64,000 nucleotides of DNA from Vermiculatibacterium agrestimuris (GCF_943193085.1 NZ_CALPCU010000013.1:5840-69839); one strand, 5' to 3'. Positions 47,533-56,932 are shown, counted from the first letter of the stretch. Notes: a model not told the origin generated them from the sequence alone. Numbers and translations are program-made.

Positions 47533-49365
47533 ATGAACGAGAACACCACCCTGGCCGCCAGTCCGTCGGCCATTTGGCTCAACAAGATCAAGACCTTTTT
47601 TTCCAAGCCCTACAATGTGATCCTGCTGCTGTTTGGCATCGTGGTGACGGTGACCACCATCGCCCCCATCCTGGCCATTATTCAGGACACCTTTAAGATC
47701 CACCCCGGTACCATCGACCAGCACCTCACCGGCATGGCCTCTGGCTATACGGCGGTGAACTACATCGACCTGTTTACCAGCAAGATGGCAAAGGCCAACC
47801 TTTGGACGCCTCTGCTCAACACGGTCTGGCTGGCGGTGGGCACCTGCATCGTGTCCATCCTCTTCGGCGGCATTTTCGCCTTTCTCATCACCCGAACCAA
47901 CCTGGCCTGGCGGAAGTATCTCAGCTCCATCTTCATCTTCCCCTATATCATGCCCCAGTGGACGCTGGCGGTGGTGTGGCAGAACCTCTTTAACTCCAAC
48001 GCCGTTACCGGCACCTCCAACGGCCTGCTGGCCACCCTGTTCAGCATCAACATGCCCATGTGGTGGTGTAAGGGCCTGTTCCCCAGCCTCATGGTGCTGG
48101 GCCTCCACTACGCCCCCTTTGCCTATATCCTTATTGGCGGCATCTTCCGCAACATGGACGCCAACCTGGAGGAGGCGGCCACCATTCTGGACACCCCCCG
48201 GTGGAAGATCGCCTTCCGGGTGACCCTGCCCATGGTGAAGCCTGCCATCCTCTCCACCATTCTGCTGGTCTTCGGCTCGGCCATGGGCTCCTACCCGGTG
48301 CCCCATTACCTGGGCCTGACCACCCTCTCCACCAAGTACGTGTCCATGAACTCCAAGTATACCGGCGAGGCCAGCATCCTGGCCATCATTATGATGGTCT
48401 TCGGCGTGGCCATTATGATGCTCAATCAGATGAGCCTGAAAAGCCGCAAGAGCTATACCACCGTTACCGGCAAGTCCGGCCAGATCTCCAAGATCAACCT
48501 GGGCAAGGTGGGCCGGTACGTCATCGCCCTTGTGCTGGTCATCGTGACCTTCTTCACCAGCATTTTCCCCATCGTCTCCTTCGCCTTCGAGACCTTCCTG
48601 CCCAATCCCGGCGACTACTCCTTCCTCTACACCGGGGATACCTCCAACCTGACCACCAAGTGGTGGGTCACCGACGAGAACGTCACGGAGAACGGTATGT
48701 ACGGTCAGAAGGGTATCCTCCACAATGAGACCATCTGGAGGGCCTTCCGGGGCACCATGCTGGTCAGCGTGGCCTGCGCGCTCCTGGCGGGCACCATCGG
48801 TACCCTTATCGGCTACGCCGTCTCCAAGAACCGACGAGGGCGATGGGCAAGCTACGTCTACAATATGGCGTTTTTGCCCTATCTGATGCCCTCTATCGCC
48901 GTGGGCGCGGCCTTCTTCATTCTGTTCTCCAACCAGCATATTAACCTCTTTAACACCTATACGCTGCTCATCATCACCGGTGTCATCAAGTACATCCCCT
49001 TTGCCAGCCGTACCTCCCTCAACTCCATGCTCCAGCTCTCCGGTGAGATCGAGGAGGCGGCCATCATCCAGAACGTGCCCTGGATCAAACGGATGAGCCA
49101 CATCATCATCCCCATCCAGAAGTCCTCCATCATCTCCGGCTACATGCTCCCCTTCATGACCTGCCTGCGGGAGCTGAGCCTGTTCCTGCTGCTGTGTACC
49201 CAGGGCTTCATCCTCTCCACCACGCTGGACTACTTTGACGAGATGGGCCTCTACGCCTTCTCCAGCGGCATCAACCTGATCCTTATCATCACCATTCTCG
49301 TGTTCAACACCCTTGTCAACAAGCTCACCGGAGCCAGTCTGGACGAGGGGATAGGAGGTAACTGA
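47533..49365 (+). CDS. ABC importer fused double permease (FbpB-like)
   Basis: A 610-residue membrane protein with two BPD_transp_1 domains: the first about 65-300 with EAA-loop region NLEEAATILDTPRWKIAFRVTLPMVKP, the second about 395-600 with EIEEAAIIQNVPWIKRMSHIIIPIQKS. About 12 transmembrane helices. Such fusions are typical for iron(III), thiamine and 2-aminoethylphosphonate type importers. Its stop is 1 bp from the ATPase start. Confidence 0.93.
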   Translation: MNENTTLAASPSAIWLNKIKTFFSKPYNVILLLFGIVVTVTTIAPILAIIQDTFKIHPGTIDQHLTGMASGYTAVNYIDLFTSKMAKANLWTPLLNTVWLAVGTCIVSILFGGIFAFLITRTNLAWRKYLSSIFIFPYIMPQWTLAVVWQNLFNSNAVTGTSNGLLATLFSINMPMWWCKGLFPSLMVLGLHYAPFAYILIGGIFRNMDANLEEAATILDTPRWKIAFRVTLPMVKPAILSTILLVFGSAMGSYPVPHYLGLTTLSTKYVSMNSKYTGEASILAIIMMVFGVAIMMLNQMSLKSRKSYTTVTGKSGQISKINLGKVGRYVIALVLVIVTFFTSIFPIVSFAFETFLPNPGDYSFLYTGDTSNLTTKWWVTDENVTENGMYGQKGILHNETIWRAFRGTMLVSVACALLAGTIGTLIGYAVSKNRRGRWASYVYNMAFLPYLMPSIAVGAAFFILFSNQHINLFNTYTLLIITGVIKYIPFASRTSLNSMLQLSGEIEEAAIIQNVPWIKRMSHIIIPIQKSSIISGYMLPFMTCLRELSLFLLLCTQGFILSTTLDYFDEMGLYAFSSGINLILIITILVFNTLVNKLTGASLDEGIGGN

Positions 49366-49366
49366 T

Positions 49367-51013
49367 ATGCCGAAAATCGAACTGACCCATGTGACCAAGC
49401 GGTGGGATAAATTCTACGCCGTGGACGATCTGGATCTGGTCATTGAGGATAACGCCTTTGTCACTCTGCTGGGCCCCTCAGGCTGCGGTAAGACCACCAC
49501 CCTGCGGATGATCGCCGGACTGGAGACCCCCACCTCGGGCCGCATCACCATCGGCGACACCGTGGTCTTCGACTCGGAGGCGGGCATCAACGTGCCCCCC
49601 AACAAGCGGAAGGTGGGCTTCCTGTTCCAGAACTACGCCCTCTGGCCCAACATGACGGTCTACCAGAACATCTCCTTCGGTCTGACCAATGTGAAGGAGG
49701 AGCTGCCCAAAATCGACCTGGAGGCCCGGAAGACCGCCGCCCTCATCAAGGCGCTGAAGCGGCCTGACGACGTGGTGAAGACCATCCAGGAGTGTGTGGA
49801 CAAAAAGGGTAAGCTGGATGTGAACAAAGCCCACATTAAGCTCATTGACCGCTATGAGATCTCCATCTACACCGCCAAAGAGCTCATGGGCTACAAGCTC
49901 CACGAGTCCATGGAGCCGGCCACCATCGCCCAGGCCAAGCTCTCTGAGCTGGAGAAGGCGCTGGAGGCGGCCAGGGCCAAATGCCAGAGCGAGGGGTGCA
50001 CCTTCTCTGACGACTTTACCTACCTGAAAGACGGCAAGCCGGTCACCAGCGTGCGCAAGCTCTCCAAGGAGGAGATCGACCTCAGTGTGCGCCGGGTGGC
50101 CCGGATCGTGAAGATCGGCATGTTTATGGACCGCTACCCCGCCGAGCTCTCCGGCGGCCAGCAGCAGCGGGTGGCCATCGCCCGTACTCTGGCTCCCGAG
50201 CCCTCGGTGCTGTTCATGGACGAGCCTCTTTCCAACCTGGACGCCAAGCTGCGTCTGGAGATGCGCTCTGAGCTCCAGCGGCTCCACCTGGAGACCGGCT
50301 CCACCTTCGTCTACGTCACCCACGACCAGATGGAGGCCATGACCCTGGCCACCAAGATCTGCCTGATCGAAAACGGTGTGCTTCAGCAGTACGACGCGCC
50401 CCTGACGGTCTATGGCCAGCCCAACAACACCTTTGTGGCCGACTTTGTAGGAAACCCCGCCATCAATTTTGTGGAGGGCAAGGGCAGTCAGAACGCCGAC
50501 GGCTCCATTGGCCTGACCATCTTCGACGGCACCCGGGTCACCTTTACCCCCCAGGCCCCCATCCAGGTGGCCGACTGGTTCGCCCAGGCCGACGCCGAGG
50601 ATGAGCACAAGCGTCAGCTCATGGCGGAAAAGGCCACCCAGAAGGGCTATGTGGAGAAGGGCAACAAGGACACGGTCTTCCGCTACCACGTGGCCCTGGT
50701 GGACGAGGAGGAGGACTTCGGCGACGAGGTGGAGCTCACCGACGAGGACTTCGTCCTGGGCGTCCGGCCCGAGTTCCTGCGCATCTCCGACGACGGGGCC
50801 CTGGAGGGGGAGATCTACTCCGCCATGCCCACCGGCATGGAGACCACCGTCAAAGTGCGGCTGGGAGAGTACCTCCTCACCGGCGTGGTCTTCGGCGGCG
50901 TGCTCTACCAGATCGGGCAGAAGGTTCGCCTGGACTTCCGGGGAGAGGATATCGTCCTCTTCAGCCGCAGGAACGGCCGCCTCATCACCCAGGGCCGACT
51001 GACCATCCAATAA
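49367..51013 (+). CDS. ABC importer ATPase with a large helical insertion
   Basis: A 548-residue FbpC/PotA-class ATPase. Walker A GPSGCGKT (36-43), Q-loop FLFQNYALWP (Q88), signature LSGGQQQR (261-268), Walker B VLFMDEP (281-287), H-loop YVTHDQ, then TOBE-like domains. The Q-loop to signature distance is about 173 residues instead of about 52: roughly residues 110-235 are an extra, charged, helix-rich insertion (KAALIKALKRPDD, KLSELEKALEAARAKCQSEGCTF). The reading frame is continuous and codon use is uniform, so this is not an assembly artefact by eye. Confidence 0.92.
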   Translation: MPKIELTHVTKRWDKFYAVDDLDLVIEDNAFVTLLGPSGCGKTTTLRMIAGLETPTSGRITIGDTVVFDSEAGINVPPNKRKVGFLFQNYALWPNMTVYQNISFGLTNVKEELPKIDLEARKTAALIKALKRPDDVVKTIQECVDKKGKLDVNKAHIKLIDRYEISIYTAKELMGYKLHESMEPATIAQAKLSELEKALEAARAKCQSEGCTFSDDFTYLKDGKPVTSVRKLSKEEIDLSVRRVARIVKIGMFMDRYPAELSGGQQQRVAIARTLAPEPSVLFMDEPLSNLDAKLRLEMRSELQRLHLETGSTFVYVTHDQMEAMTLATKICLIENGVLQQYDAPLTVYGQPNNTFVADFVGNPAINFVEGKGSQNADGSIGLTIFDGTRVTFTPQAPIQVADWFAQADAEDEHKRQLMAEKATQKGYVEKGNKDTVFRYHVALVDEEEDFGDEVELTDEDFVLGVRPEFLRISDDGALEGEIYSAMPTGMETTVKVRLGEYLLTGVVFGGVLYQIGQKVRLDFRGEDIVLFSRRNGRLITQGRLTIQ

Positions 51014-51030
51014 AAAAGAAAAAGGACACA

Positions 51031-51068
51031 AAAAGAGGCGGCGGGAAAATTCCCGCTGCCTCTTTTTG
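51031..51068. terminator. Bidirectional terminator between convergent operons
   Basis: AAAGAGGCGGCGGGAA / TTCCCGCTGCCTCTTTTT. Confidence 0.85.
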
Positions 51069-51104
51069 CAGGGAAGGGAGAAAAAAGAGAGTTTGAACGC
51101 CCCG

Positions 51105-51977
51105 TCAAGGGGACGGAGGTTCCGGAATAAAGGGGGTGGTAAGCCTGCCCAAAGCGTCGATCTCCACCGTGACCACATCGCCGGGCGCCAGCCACTTTCG
51201 CTCCGGTTCCGGCTGGAGCATAATGTGGCCCACGGAGGTGCCGGTGAGCAGAACATCCCCCGGGTTGAGGGTAAAGAAACGGGAGATCCCCGCCACCAGC
51301 TCCGCCACCGGCTGGATCATGTCGTCAGTACAGAAATCCTGAAGGATCTCACCGTTGACCCCGGCCCGCACCCGCAGGGCGTTGGGGTCGGGCACCTCGT
51401 CCCGGGTGACCAGATAGGGGCCGATGGGGGTAAAGCCGTCGCAGCACTTTCCGGGCAGCCAGGAGGTGGTCATGTTCTGAAGATCCCGGGCCGATACGTC
51501 GTTGGCGCAGCAATAGCCCGCCACGTAGTCCAAGGCGGTTTTGGAAGGCACCAGCCGCGCTGTTTTTCCCATGACCACGGCCAGCTCCCCCTCAAAGTCC
51601 ACCTGGGTGGAGTTGCGGGGCAGAGCCACGGCCTGACCGCTTCCCCGGACAGACTCGCCGAATTTGGGGAAGAGGTGGGGGAAGTCGGGGCGGGGGAGCT
51701 TCTGCTGCTCCATATAGCGGATGTAATTGAGCCCCACGCCGATGATCTTGCCCGGCCGGAGCACGCAGGGCGCAAGGCACAGCTCCTCTTCGGGGAGAAG
51801 GGGGGCCTCCGTGCGGAGGAAGGGCTCCAGAGCGTCCGGCAGGGCCGGGCCGGTGCGGAGCAAGTCGTCTGTGTGGGTCAATGCGCCATGGCTCGCCGCG
51901 GTGAGATCCAATACGCCCTCTTGGCGCCACAGGCCCAGATGGAGCGCATCCCCGGCGTAAAAATTCAGCAGCTTCAA
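51105..51977 (-). CDS. Fumarylacetoacetate hydrolase family protein
   Basis: A 290-residue FAH-fold enzyme. Family motifs are present: GKIIGVGLNYIRYMEQQ, the metal site E-x-E in VDFEGELAVVMGK, YCCANDVSARDLQ and the LLTGTSVGHI segment. Members act as acylpyruvases, oxaloacetate decarboxylases or 2-keto-acid hydratases on Mg2+. Last gene of the leftward PTS/amidohydrolase operon, 15 bp after the membrane protein gene. It could handle the final keto-acid product of the pathway. Confidence 0.9.
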   Translation of the reverse strand: MKLLNFYAGDALHLGLWRQEGVLDLTAASHGALTHTDDLLRTGPALPDALEPFLRTEAPLLPEEELCLAPCVLRPGKIIGVGLNYIRYMEQQKLPRPDFPHLFPKFGESVRGSGQAVALPRNSTQVDFEGELAVVMGKTARLVPSKTALDYVAGYCCANDVSARDLQNMTTSWLPGKCCDGFTPIGPYLVTRDEVPDPNALRVRAGVNGEILQDFCTDDMIQPVAELVAGISRFFTLNPGDVLLTGTSVGHIMLQPEPERKWLAPGDVVTVEIDALGRLTTPFIPEPPSP

Positions 51978-51992
51978 GCGATCCTCTCCCTG

Positions 51993-52850
51993 TCAGTTTT
52001 CTTCCAGCTGTTGGGCCGCGCGCTGTACCTGATACATGGTGTTGCCGTGCTCGGCAACGTATTGAAAACACGCCCGGGCCTTCTTGGGGTTCGACGTCCG
52101 GAGGACTTGCCCCATCAGGTATTTGGTGTATACCTGCTGATACTCATTGGTGCTGACCCGCTCCCAGATCTCCAGGGTCTTGCGGCACTCGTCCAGCTTT
52201 TCCTCGTGGAGGTTGCGGTAAAACTCCACGCTGTTCAGGGTGCCGATGATCTGGGCCACAGCCTGGTCGTTGGTCTTATATTGGTCGTACATCTTGTTCA
52301 GCCGCTCAATGTATTCCGGGAAGCGGGAATAGTCCTCCCGCTCCGCGTCCAGCTTGGCATGGAGGTCGATGACGAAGGTGGCCATGCCGGAGCGGATGGC
52401 GGGCTCGATGCGCTCCAGGGTCTCCAGGGCCTCGTCAAATTCGCCCGCGGCGTACAGCGCGGAGCACAGCTGGATCTCCAGCATCAGCTTCTGCCGCTTT
52501 TTTGCCCTGCCGCAGAGCATGCGCAGGAGCGTGACATATTTTACCGGGTCGCAGTCGTGATAGAGGATCCCCTCGGGCAGCTGGTAGAGGACGAGTCTGC
52601 ACCCGTGGAGGAACAGGACGCCCAGCACCGCCAGGATGGCCAGGATCACCACCGCCGGGATGGGCCAGCGCCATTGCAGGATCCAGTTGGCCGCGAGAAG
52701 CAGGATCAGTGCCGCCTCCGCCACAAGGACGAGCCTGTAGCGGAAGAACTTTCCATTGAGGTTTTTCGCGCACTCCTCGGTGGACGCGGTCTGGTAGAAG
52801 GAGGCCGCCGCATCCGCCTGCTCTTGGTGAAGGGTGTCCTTTTCGCTCAT
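51993..52850 (-). CDS. Membrane protein with helical-repeat (TPR-like) C terminus
   Basis: A 285-residue protein. Two adjacent transmembrane helices at about 38-82 (LVLVAEAALILLLAANWIL and PAVVILAILAVLGVLFL), then a cytosolic helical solenoid (about 110-285) with TPR-like pairs such as CSALYAAGEFDEALETLERIEPAI and KYLMGQVLRTSNPKKARACFQYVAEHG. Start overlaps the ptsI-like stop by 4 bp. Function unknown; presence in the operon suggests a scaffold or regulator. Confidence 0.82.
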   Translation of the reverse strand: MSEKDTLHQEQADAAASFYQTASTEECAKNLNGKFFRYRLVLVAEAALILLLAANWILQWRWPIPAVVILAILAVLGVLFLHGCRLVLYQLPEGILYHDCDPVKYVTLLRMLCGRAKKRQKLMLEIQLCSALYAAGEFDEALETLERIEPAIRSGMATFVIDLHAKLDAEREDYSRFPEYIERLNKMYDQYKTNDQAVAQIIGTLNSVEFYRNLHEEKLDECRKTLEIWERVSTNEYQQVYTKYLMGQVLRTSNPKKARACFQYVAEHGNTMYQVQRAAQQLEEN

Positions 52851-54505
52851 GCTCTCAACTCCTCCGGCAGCATTACCTCTGCCGTGTTCGTCTCAATGAT
52901 CTGCTTTTTCAGCCGCGGGATGCTGCCCGAGGCCACGGAGAATTCATCCAGCCCCAGCTTGAGGAGAATGGGGATCAGCCGCGCGTCGGCGGCCGCCTCA
53001 CCGCACATGCCGGCCCAAATGCCGGCCTTGTGGGCGTTGTCAATGGCCATGCGGATAAACCGGAGCACCGCCGGATCCATAGCGTCATAAAGCTGGCCGA
53101 TCTGGGCGTTCATCCGGTCGCAGGCCAGGGTGTACTGGGTCAGGTCATTGGTGCCGATGCTGAAGAAGTCCACGTGCCTGGCCAGCCGGTCGCTCATGAT
53201 GGCCGAGGCGGGGGTCTCGATCATAATGCCCCACTCGATGTTCTCCGCCACCGGGATGCCCTCGGCTGTGAGCCGGGCTTTTTCCTCATCGGCGATGGCC
53301 CGGGCCTGGATCACCTCAGACTCCGAGATGATCATGGGGAACATGACCGCCAGCTCGCCGTAGACGGAGGCCCGCAGCAGCGCCCGCAGCTGGGTGCGGA
53401 AAAGCTCCGGCCGGCTCAGGCAGATGCGGATGGCCCGGTAGCCCAGGGCCGGATTTTCCTCCCTGGGGAGATCCAGACAGTCGGTGTGCTTGTCGGCGCC
53501 GATGTCCAGCGTCCGGACGACCACCTTGCCCGGCTTCGTGGCCTCCAGGATGGCCTTGTAGGTCTGGAATTGCTCCTCCTCCGAGGGCAGCTGGGCGCGG
53601 TCCATGTAGAGAAACTCGCTGCGGAAAAGACCGATGCCCATGGCGCCATTTTGAACGGCCTTCCGGGCGTCGGCCACATCTGCCGCATTGGCGCACACCT
53701 CCACGGCCCTGCCGTCCCGGGTGACAGGCGCCTGCTTGGCGTACCGCTCCAGCTCCTCCCGCTCCTGTCGGAAGGCCGCCAGCTTTTCCTGGTAGGTCTG
53801 CAGGGTGGCCTCGTCCGGGTCGAGGATGACCTGGCCGGCGGCGCCGTCCACGATGATGACGGCCCCATCCAGACCCTCGCCGATCTCCCCGCCCAAGGCG
53901 GCCACCGCCGGAATACCCATGATCCGGGCCAGAATGGCGGAATGGGAGAACTCAGAACCCTTTTCCGTCACAATGGCCTGAATGAGGGCCTTGTCCAGGG
54001 AGACGGTCTGACTGGGGGTCAGATCCTCGGCGGCGGCGATATAGGGCTGGGTGGGGGCGGCCGGGGCCGCCTCCTCACCGTTGAGCTTGCGGATGAGCCG
54101 CTGGGAGATATCCTTGATATCCGCCGCCCGCTCCCGCATGAATACATCCTCCATAGAGGCGAACATCTCGGCAAATTCAGCGCCGGTCTGCTCCACGGCG
54201 GCCTGTGCCGACATGGCTTCGGCGGTGATATAGTTTTCAATGGATTCGGTGTAGTCCGGATCCTCCAGTAGCATCCCGTGGACGCTGAAGATCTCCGCGG
54301 CCTTTTCGCCCACCTTTTCCAGCGCCTCCTGGAAAAGGGCGTCCAGCTCCTCTTTGGCCTGCCGGACGGCGTCCCGCAGCAGCGCCAGCTCCTGGGCGCT
54401 GTCGCTTGCGGTGCGGCGCTCCACCTTGGCGGTGTGGGGCTTCAAAAACCGGACTGTTCCGATCGCGTATCCATCTGACGTCCCGATCCCGCGCAGTGTT
54501 TTCAT
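52847..54505 (-). CDS. ptsI: PTS enzyme I (phosphoenolpyruvate-protein phosphotransferase)
   Basis: A 552-residue EI. The N-terminal domain has the phosphorylated His in KGSEFSHSAILARIMGIPAV. The PEP-binding barrel carries MGIGLFRSEFLYM, IMIETPAS, FFSIGTNDLTQYTLACDR and the C-terminal Cys in AGMCGEAA. It is somewhat shorter than the usual 570-575. It sits inside a catabolic operon next to a variant HPr and IIA, and so may be a dedicated EI rather than the housekeeping one; the latter cannot be excluded from this window. Confidence 0.95.
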   Translation of the reverse strand: MKTLRGIGTSDGYAIGTVRFLKPHTAKVERRTASDSAQELALLRDAVRQAKEELDALFQEALEKVGEKAAEIFSVHGMLLEDPDYTESIENYITAEAMSAQAAVEQTGAEFAEMFASMEDVFMRERAADIKDISQRLIRKLNGEEAAPAAPTQPYIAAAEDLTPSQTVSLDKALIQAIVTEKGSEFSHSAILARIMGIPAVAALGGEIGEGLDGAVIIVDGAAGQVILDPDEATLQTYQEKLAAFRQEREELERYAKQAPVTRDGRAVEVCANAADVADARKAVQNGAMGIGLFRSEFLYMDRAQLPSEEEQFQTYKAILEATKPGKVVVRTLDIGADKHTDCLDLPREENPALGYRAIRICLSRPELFRTQLRALLRASVYGELAVMFPMIISESEVIQARAIADEEKARLTAEGIPVAENIEWGIMIETPASAIMSDRLARHVDFFSIGTNDLTQYTLACDRMNAQIGQLYDAMDPAVLRFIRMAIDNAHKAGIWAGMCGEAAADARLIPILLKLGLDEFSVASGSIPRLKKQIIETNTAEVMLPEELRA

Positions 54506-54522
54506 CCCTTGTCCATCTCCTG

Positions 54523-54780
54523 TCAAAGGTTCTCTTCGCAAAATTGCTTTAGATCGGCGCAGACCGAATCTTCGTCCGGCCCTTCGATCTCAAAGGTGAC
54601 GCTCTCGCCCTTCTTGACCGCCATTTTCATAATGGCGATCAGCCGGTTGCACGCCGCCTCTTTGCCGCCGCACTTGAGGGTGACCTTGCTCTGGTACTGG
54701 GCGGTCTTTTTGGCGATCAGGCCGGCGGGCCGTGCATGGAGGCCCATTTCGTCGGTCACGACGCAGGTAAATGATTTCAT
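54523..54780 (-). CDS. HPr-like PTS phosphocarrier lacking Ser46
   Basis: An 85-residue HPr: catalytic GLHARPA with His15. In Firmicutes HPr carries the regulatory Ser46 that HPr kinase phosphorylates for catabolite repression; here the aligned position is Arg46 (ACNRLIAIMKMAVKKG). It can accept phosphate from EI but should not act as a CcpA co-repressor, as in Crh-opposite variants. Located between IIA and EI. Confidence 0.92.
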   Translation of the reverse strand: MKSFTCVVTDEMGLHARPAGLIAKKTAQYQSKVTLKCGGKEAACNRLIAIMKMAVKKGESVTFEIEGPDEDSVCADLKQFCEENL

Positions 54781-54790
54781 GGCTGATCCC

Positions 54791-55198
54791 TCACTCTTCA
54801 CTTAATGCCTTGATCACGTCTACGATGCTCTCCTTGGACTCGTCCACCAACTGCTTGGCCAGTTCTTCCTTGTCCACCATGTTCCGCAACTCGGCGGCGT
54901 TGATGAGCATGGGCATGTTCACGCCCGTGATCAGGAGCATTTCAGGCAGCTCCTGGGTCAGAATGGCGGCCACACGGAAGGGAGTCCCGCTGAAGATGTC
55001 GCACAGAACGATCACATTGTTGTTGTAAGCGGCGCAGGCCGCTCTGAGGTTTGCCTCAAAATCCTCGGGGGACATGTCGCCCTTCAGGGGCACCGGCGTC
55101 ACGTCGGGAAGCTCGCCGAAGACCATCTGGGCCGACCGGATGAGCTCCTCACAGAAGACGCCGTGGCTGGTGACAACGATCCCGTATTTTTCTGTCAT
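54791..55198 (-). CDS. PTS system mannose-family IIA component
   Basis: A 135-residue EIIA-Man domain. Phosphorylated His12 is in GIVVTSHGVFCEEL. The CDIFSGTPFRVAA and LLITGVNMPMLINAA segments are standard. It receives phosphate from HPr and passes it to IIB. Separated from IIB-IIC-IID by the dehydrogenase and two aldolase genes. Confidence 0.94.
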   Translation of the reverse strand: MTEKYGIVVTSHGVFCEELIRSAQMVFGELPDVTPVPLKGDMSPEDFEANLRAACAAYNNNVIVLCDIFSGTPFRVAAILTQELPEMLLITGVNMPMLINAAELRNMVDKEELAKQLVDESKESIVDVIKALSEE

Positions 55199-55214
55199 AC
55201 GTTATCCCTCCTGG

Positions 55215-56012
55215 TCAAAAGCGGTTGTGGGCGTTGAGCAGGTGCGCGCAGGAGGCGAGCTTGTCGCAGAAGCCCTCCTGCACGGCGGCCTGGAGCTTGG
55301 TCAGACCTCTTCTGTCCGTCTCCGGCTGGGAGACCAGGTCGACGGCGGCCTTCACCGCGGCGGCGGAAAGGCTCTCGGAGAAGGTGACTCTGGAAAGCCC
55401 GGTGCGGGCGGCCAGCTTCAGACACTCGCCCAGGGTGAAGATCTCGCCCCGGATGCCGATCTGCAAAACGGTGGCGTCATAGAGGGCCCACAGCTTTCGG
55501 GCCAAGCCCACCTCGTAGGTCTCGCCGGCGTCCTTGGGGGCGCGGCCCGTTATCAGGATGCCGCCGGCCTGCACCCGGCTGACGGCGGCCATAAGCTCGT
55601 CCGTCCGGTCGAGAAGCCCGCAGTCCAGCTCCACCGCCGCCTCCAGCCGCGCGCCCATGGCTCTGCACAGGTGGGCCGTCTCTTTGAGAAGGGCCTGGTC
55701 GCAGGTGATGGGCATGACGATGTTGGTGTAGCCCGCCATAACGGCGCGGATGGCAGTTTCAAAGCTCTCACAGTGCTCCAGGCTGAGTCCGGCGGGAACC
55801 TGAGAGAACATGGCGGAGAATTTCTCCGTCAGCTCCGCGGCCTCCTCCAAGGACATATCCGCCTCGTTTTCGACGCCCACGATCAGAGGGCTTCTCCGGC
55901 TGGCGGCCGTCTGGAAGCACCACTTGATGGAGTCCCGGCTGTATACGGCGGGGGAGGGGATGGCGTGGCCGCGGTAGGAGTCTGTGATCAATTTTGTGAT
56001 TTGTGTCAACAT
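55215..56012 (-). CDS. Degenerate class II aldolase paralogue
   Basis: A 265-residue protein with the aldolase N-terminal pattern (SPAVYSRDSIKWCFQTAASRRSPLIVGV, compare the neighbour's CPLDFECIKWCFETASTLKAPFIICY). The catalytic/zinc motif DHG is EHC (79-81), and the two later zinc histidines (GSYHG and MHG in the neighbour) are gone. It keeps the barrel scaffold but should lack zinc-dependent aldolase activity. It may be a partner subunit, as GatZ/KbaZ are to GatY/KbaY, or have a new function. Confidence 0.72.
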   Translation of the reverse strand: MLTQITKLITDSYRGHAIPSPAVYSRDSIKWCFQTAASRRSPLIVGVENEADMSLEEAAELTEKFSAMFSQVPAGLSLEHCESFETAIRAVMAGYTNIVMPITCDQALLKETAHLCRAMGARLEAAVELDCGLLDRTDELMAAVSRVQAGGILITGRAPKDAGETYEVGLARKLWALYDATVLQIGIRGEIFTLGECLKLAARTGLSRVTFSESLSAAAVKAAVDLVSQPETDRRGLTKLQAAVQEGFCDKLASCAHLLNAHNRF

Positions 56013-56024
56013 GATGCGTCCTCC

Positions 56025-56876
56025 TTATAAGCGGCCCGCGTTGCCGATGGCGGTCATAAAATCCGTCAGCTGGGCCACGTAGGCGTCCCGAATGACCCGG
56101 TTGAGCTCCGCCGTGCTGACACAGCCGCCCTGTTCCAGCAGCCTGCCCTTTGCCGCCTGCATACCGGCGTTGAGAAGCTCGCCCTGCACATTGAATTTGG
56201 AGATGCCCAGCTGGGCCGACTTCCGGAGCTTTTCCTCTCCCAGGAAGGAGCAGCCGTGCATGACCAGGGAGACGGGCACAGTGGCCTTGAGCTCCTGGAT
56301 CAGGTCGTAGTGCATGATGGCCTCCTGATCCTTCACGTCTCCGTGGTAGGAGCCCACCGCCACGGCGATGGCGTCCACGCCGGTGGCCAGGGCGAACTTG
56401 CGGGCGGAGGGGGCGTTGGTGAGGGTGCCCTCCCGCTGCTCCAGGGAGGCGTCCCGGGTCTGGGCGCCGCCCAGGGCGGCCTCTACGCTGACATTTGCGG
56501 CGTGGGCCAGCTTGACCGCCTCCAGGATGGCGGCGGCGTTTTCCTCATCGGACAGGTCGGAGCGATCCACCATGACGGCGGTGAAGCCGGCCTGGATGGC
56601 CCGGGCGGCGTCCTCGTAGGAGCGGCCGTGATCCAGGCACAGTCCCATGGGGACTTCGGGATATCTGGCCGCGTAATACTTCACGCCGTCGGCCAGCTCC
56701 TCGGCGGACATGCCGTCGTTTTTCCAGGCGTGGTAACAGATGATAAAGGGCGCTTTCAGGGTGGAAGCCGTTTCAAAGCACCACTTGATACATTCAAAAT
56801 CCAGGGGACAGGGGGCGGCGATGCCATAGCCGGCGGCGGCCGCCTCCTTTGTGAGTTGATCCACTCGTACTAACAT
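56025..56876 (-). CDS. Class II fructose-bisphosphate/ketose aldolase family protein
   Basis: A 283-residue zinc aldolase. DHG at 82-84 (LCLDHGRSYEDA) supplies the catalytic Asp and first zinc His, VGSYHGD the second and VMHGCSFLGEE the third. The shortened GLCLDHG type is close to tagatose/ketose bisphosphate aldolases. Acts on a phosphorylated ketose from the PTS. Start at ATG 56876 with AAGGAGGATGAC. Confidence 0.88.
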   Translation of the reverse strand: MLVRVDQLTKEAAAAGYGIAAPCPLDFECIKWCFETASTLKAPFIICYHAWKNDGMSAEELADGVKYYAARYPEVPMGLCLDHGRSYEDAARAIQAGFTAVMVDRSDLSDEENAAAILEAVKLAHAANVSVEAALGGAQTRDASLEQREGTLTNAPSARKFALATGVDAIAVAVGSYHGDVKDQEAIMHYDLIQELKATVPVSLVMHGCSFLGEEKLRKSAQLGISKFNVQGELLNAGMQAAKGRLLEQGGCVSTAELNRVIRDAYVAQLTDFMTAIGNAGRL

Positions 56877-56932
56877 GTCATCCTCCTTGTGTGACTTCGT
56901 CAAGGGACAACGAGGCACTTTACCGATGAATG

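Noticed and set aside
47515..49398. 627-codon minus-strand frame
   Set aside because: Shadow of the double permease; Gly/His/Asp-rich nonsense.
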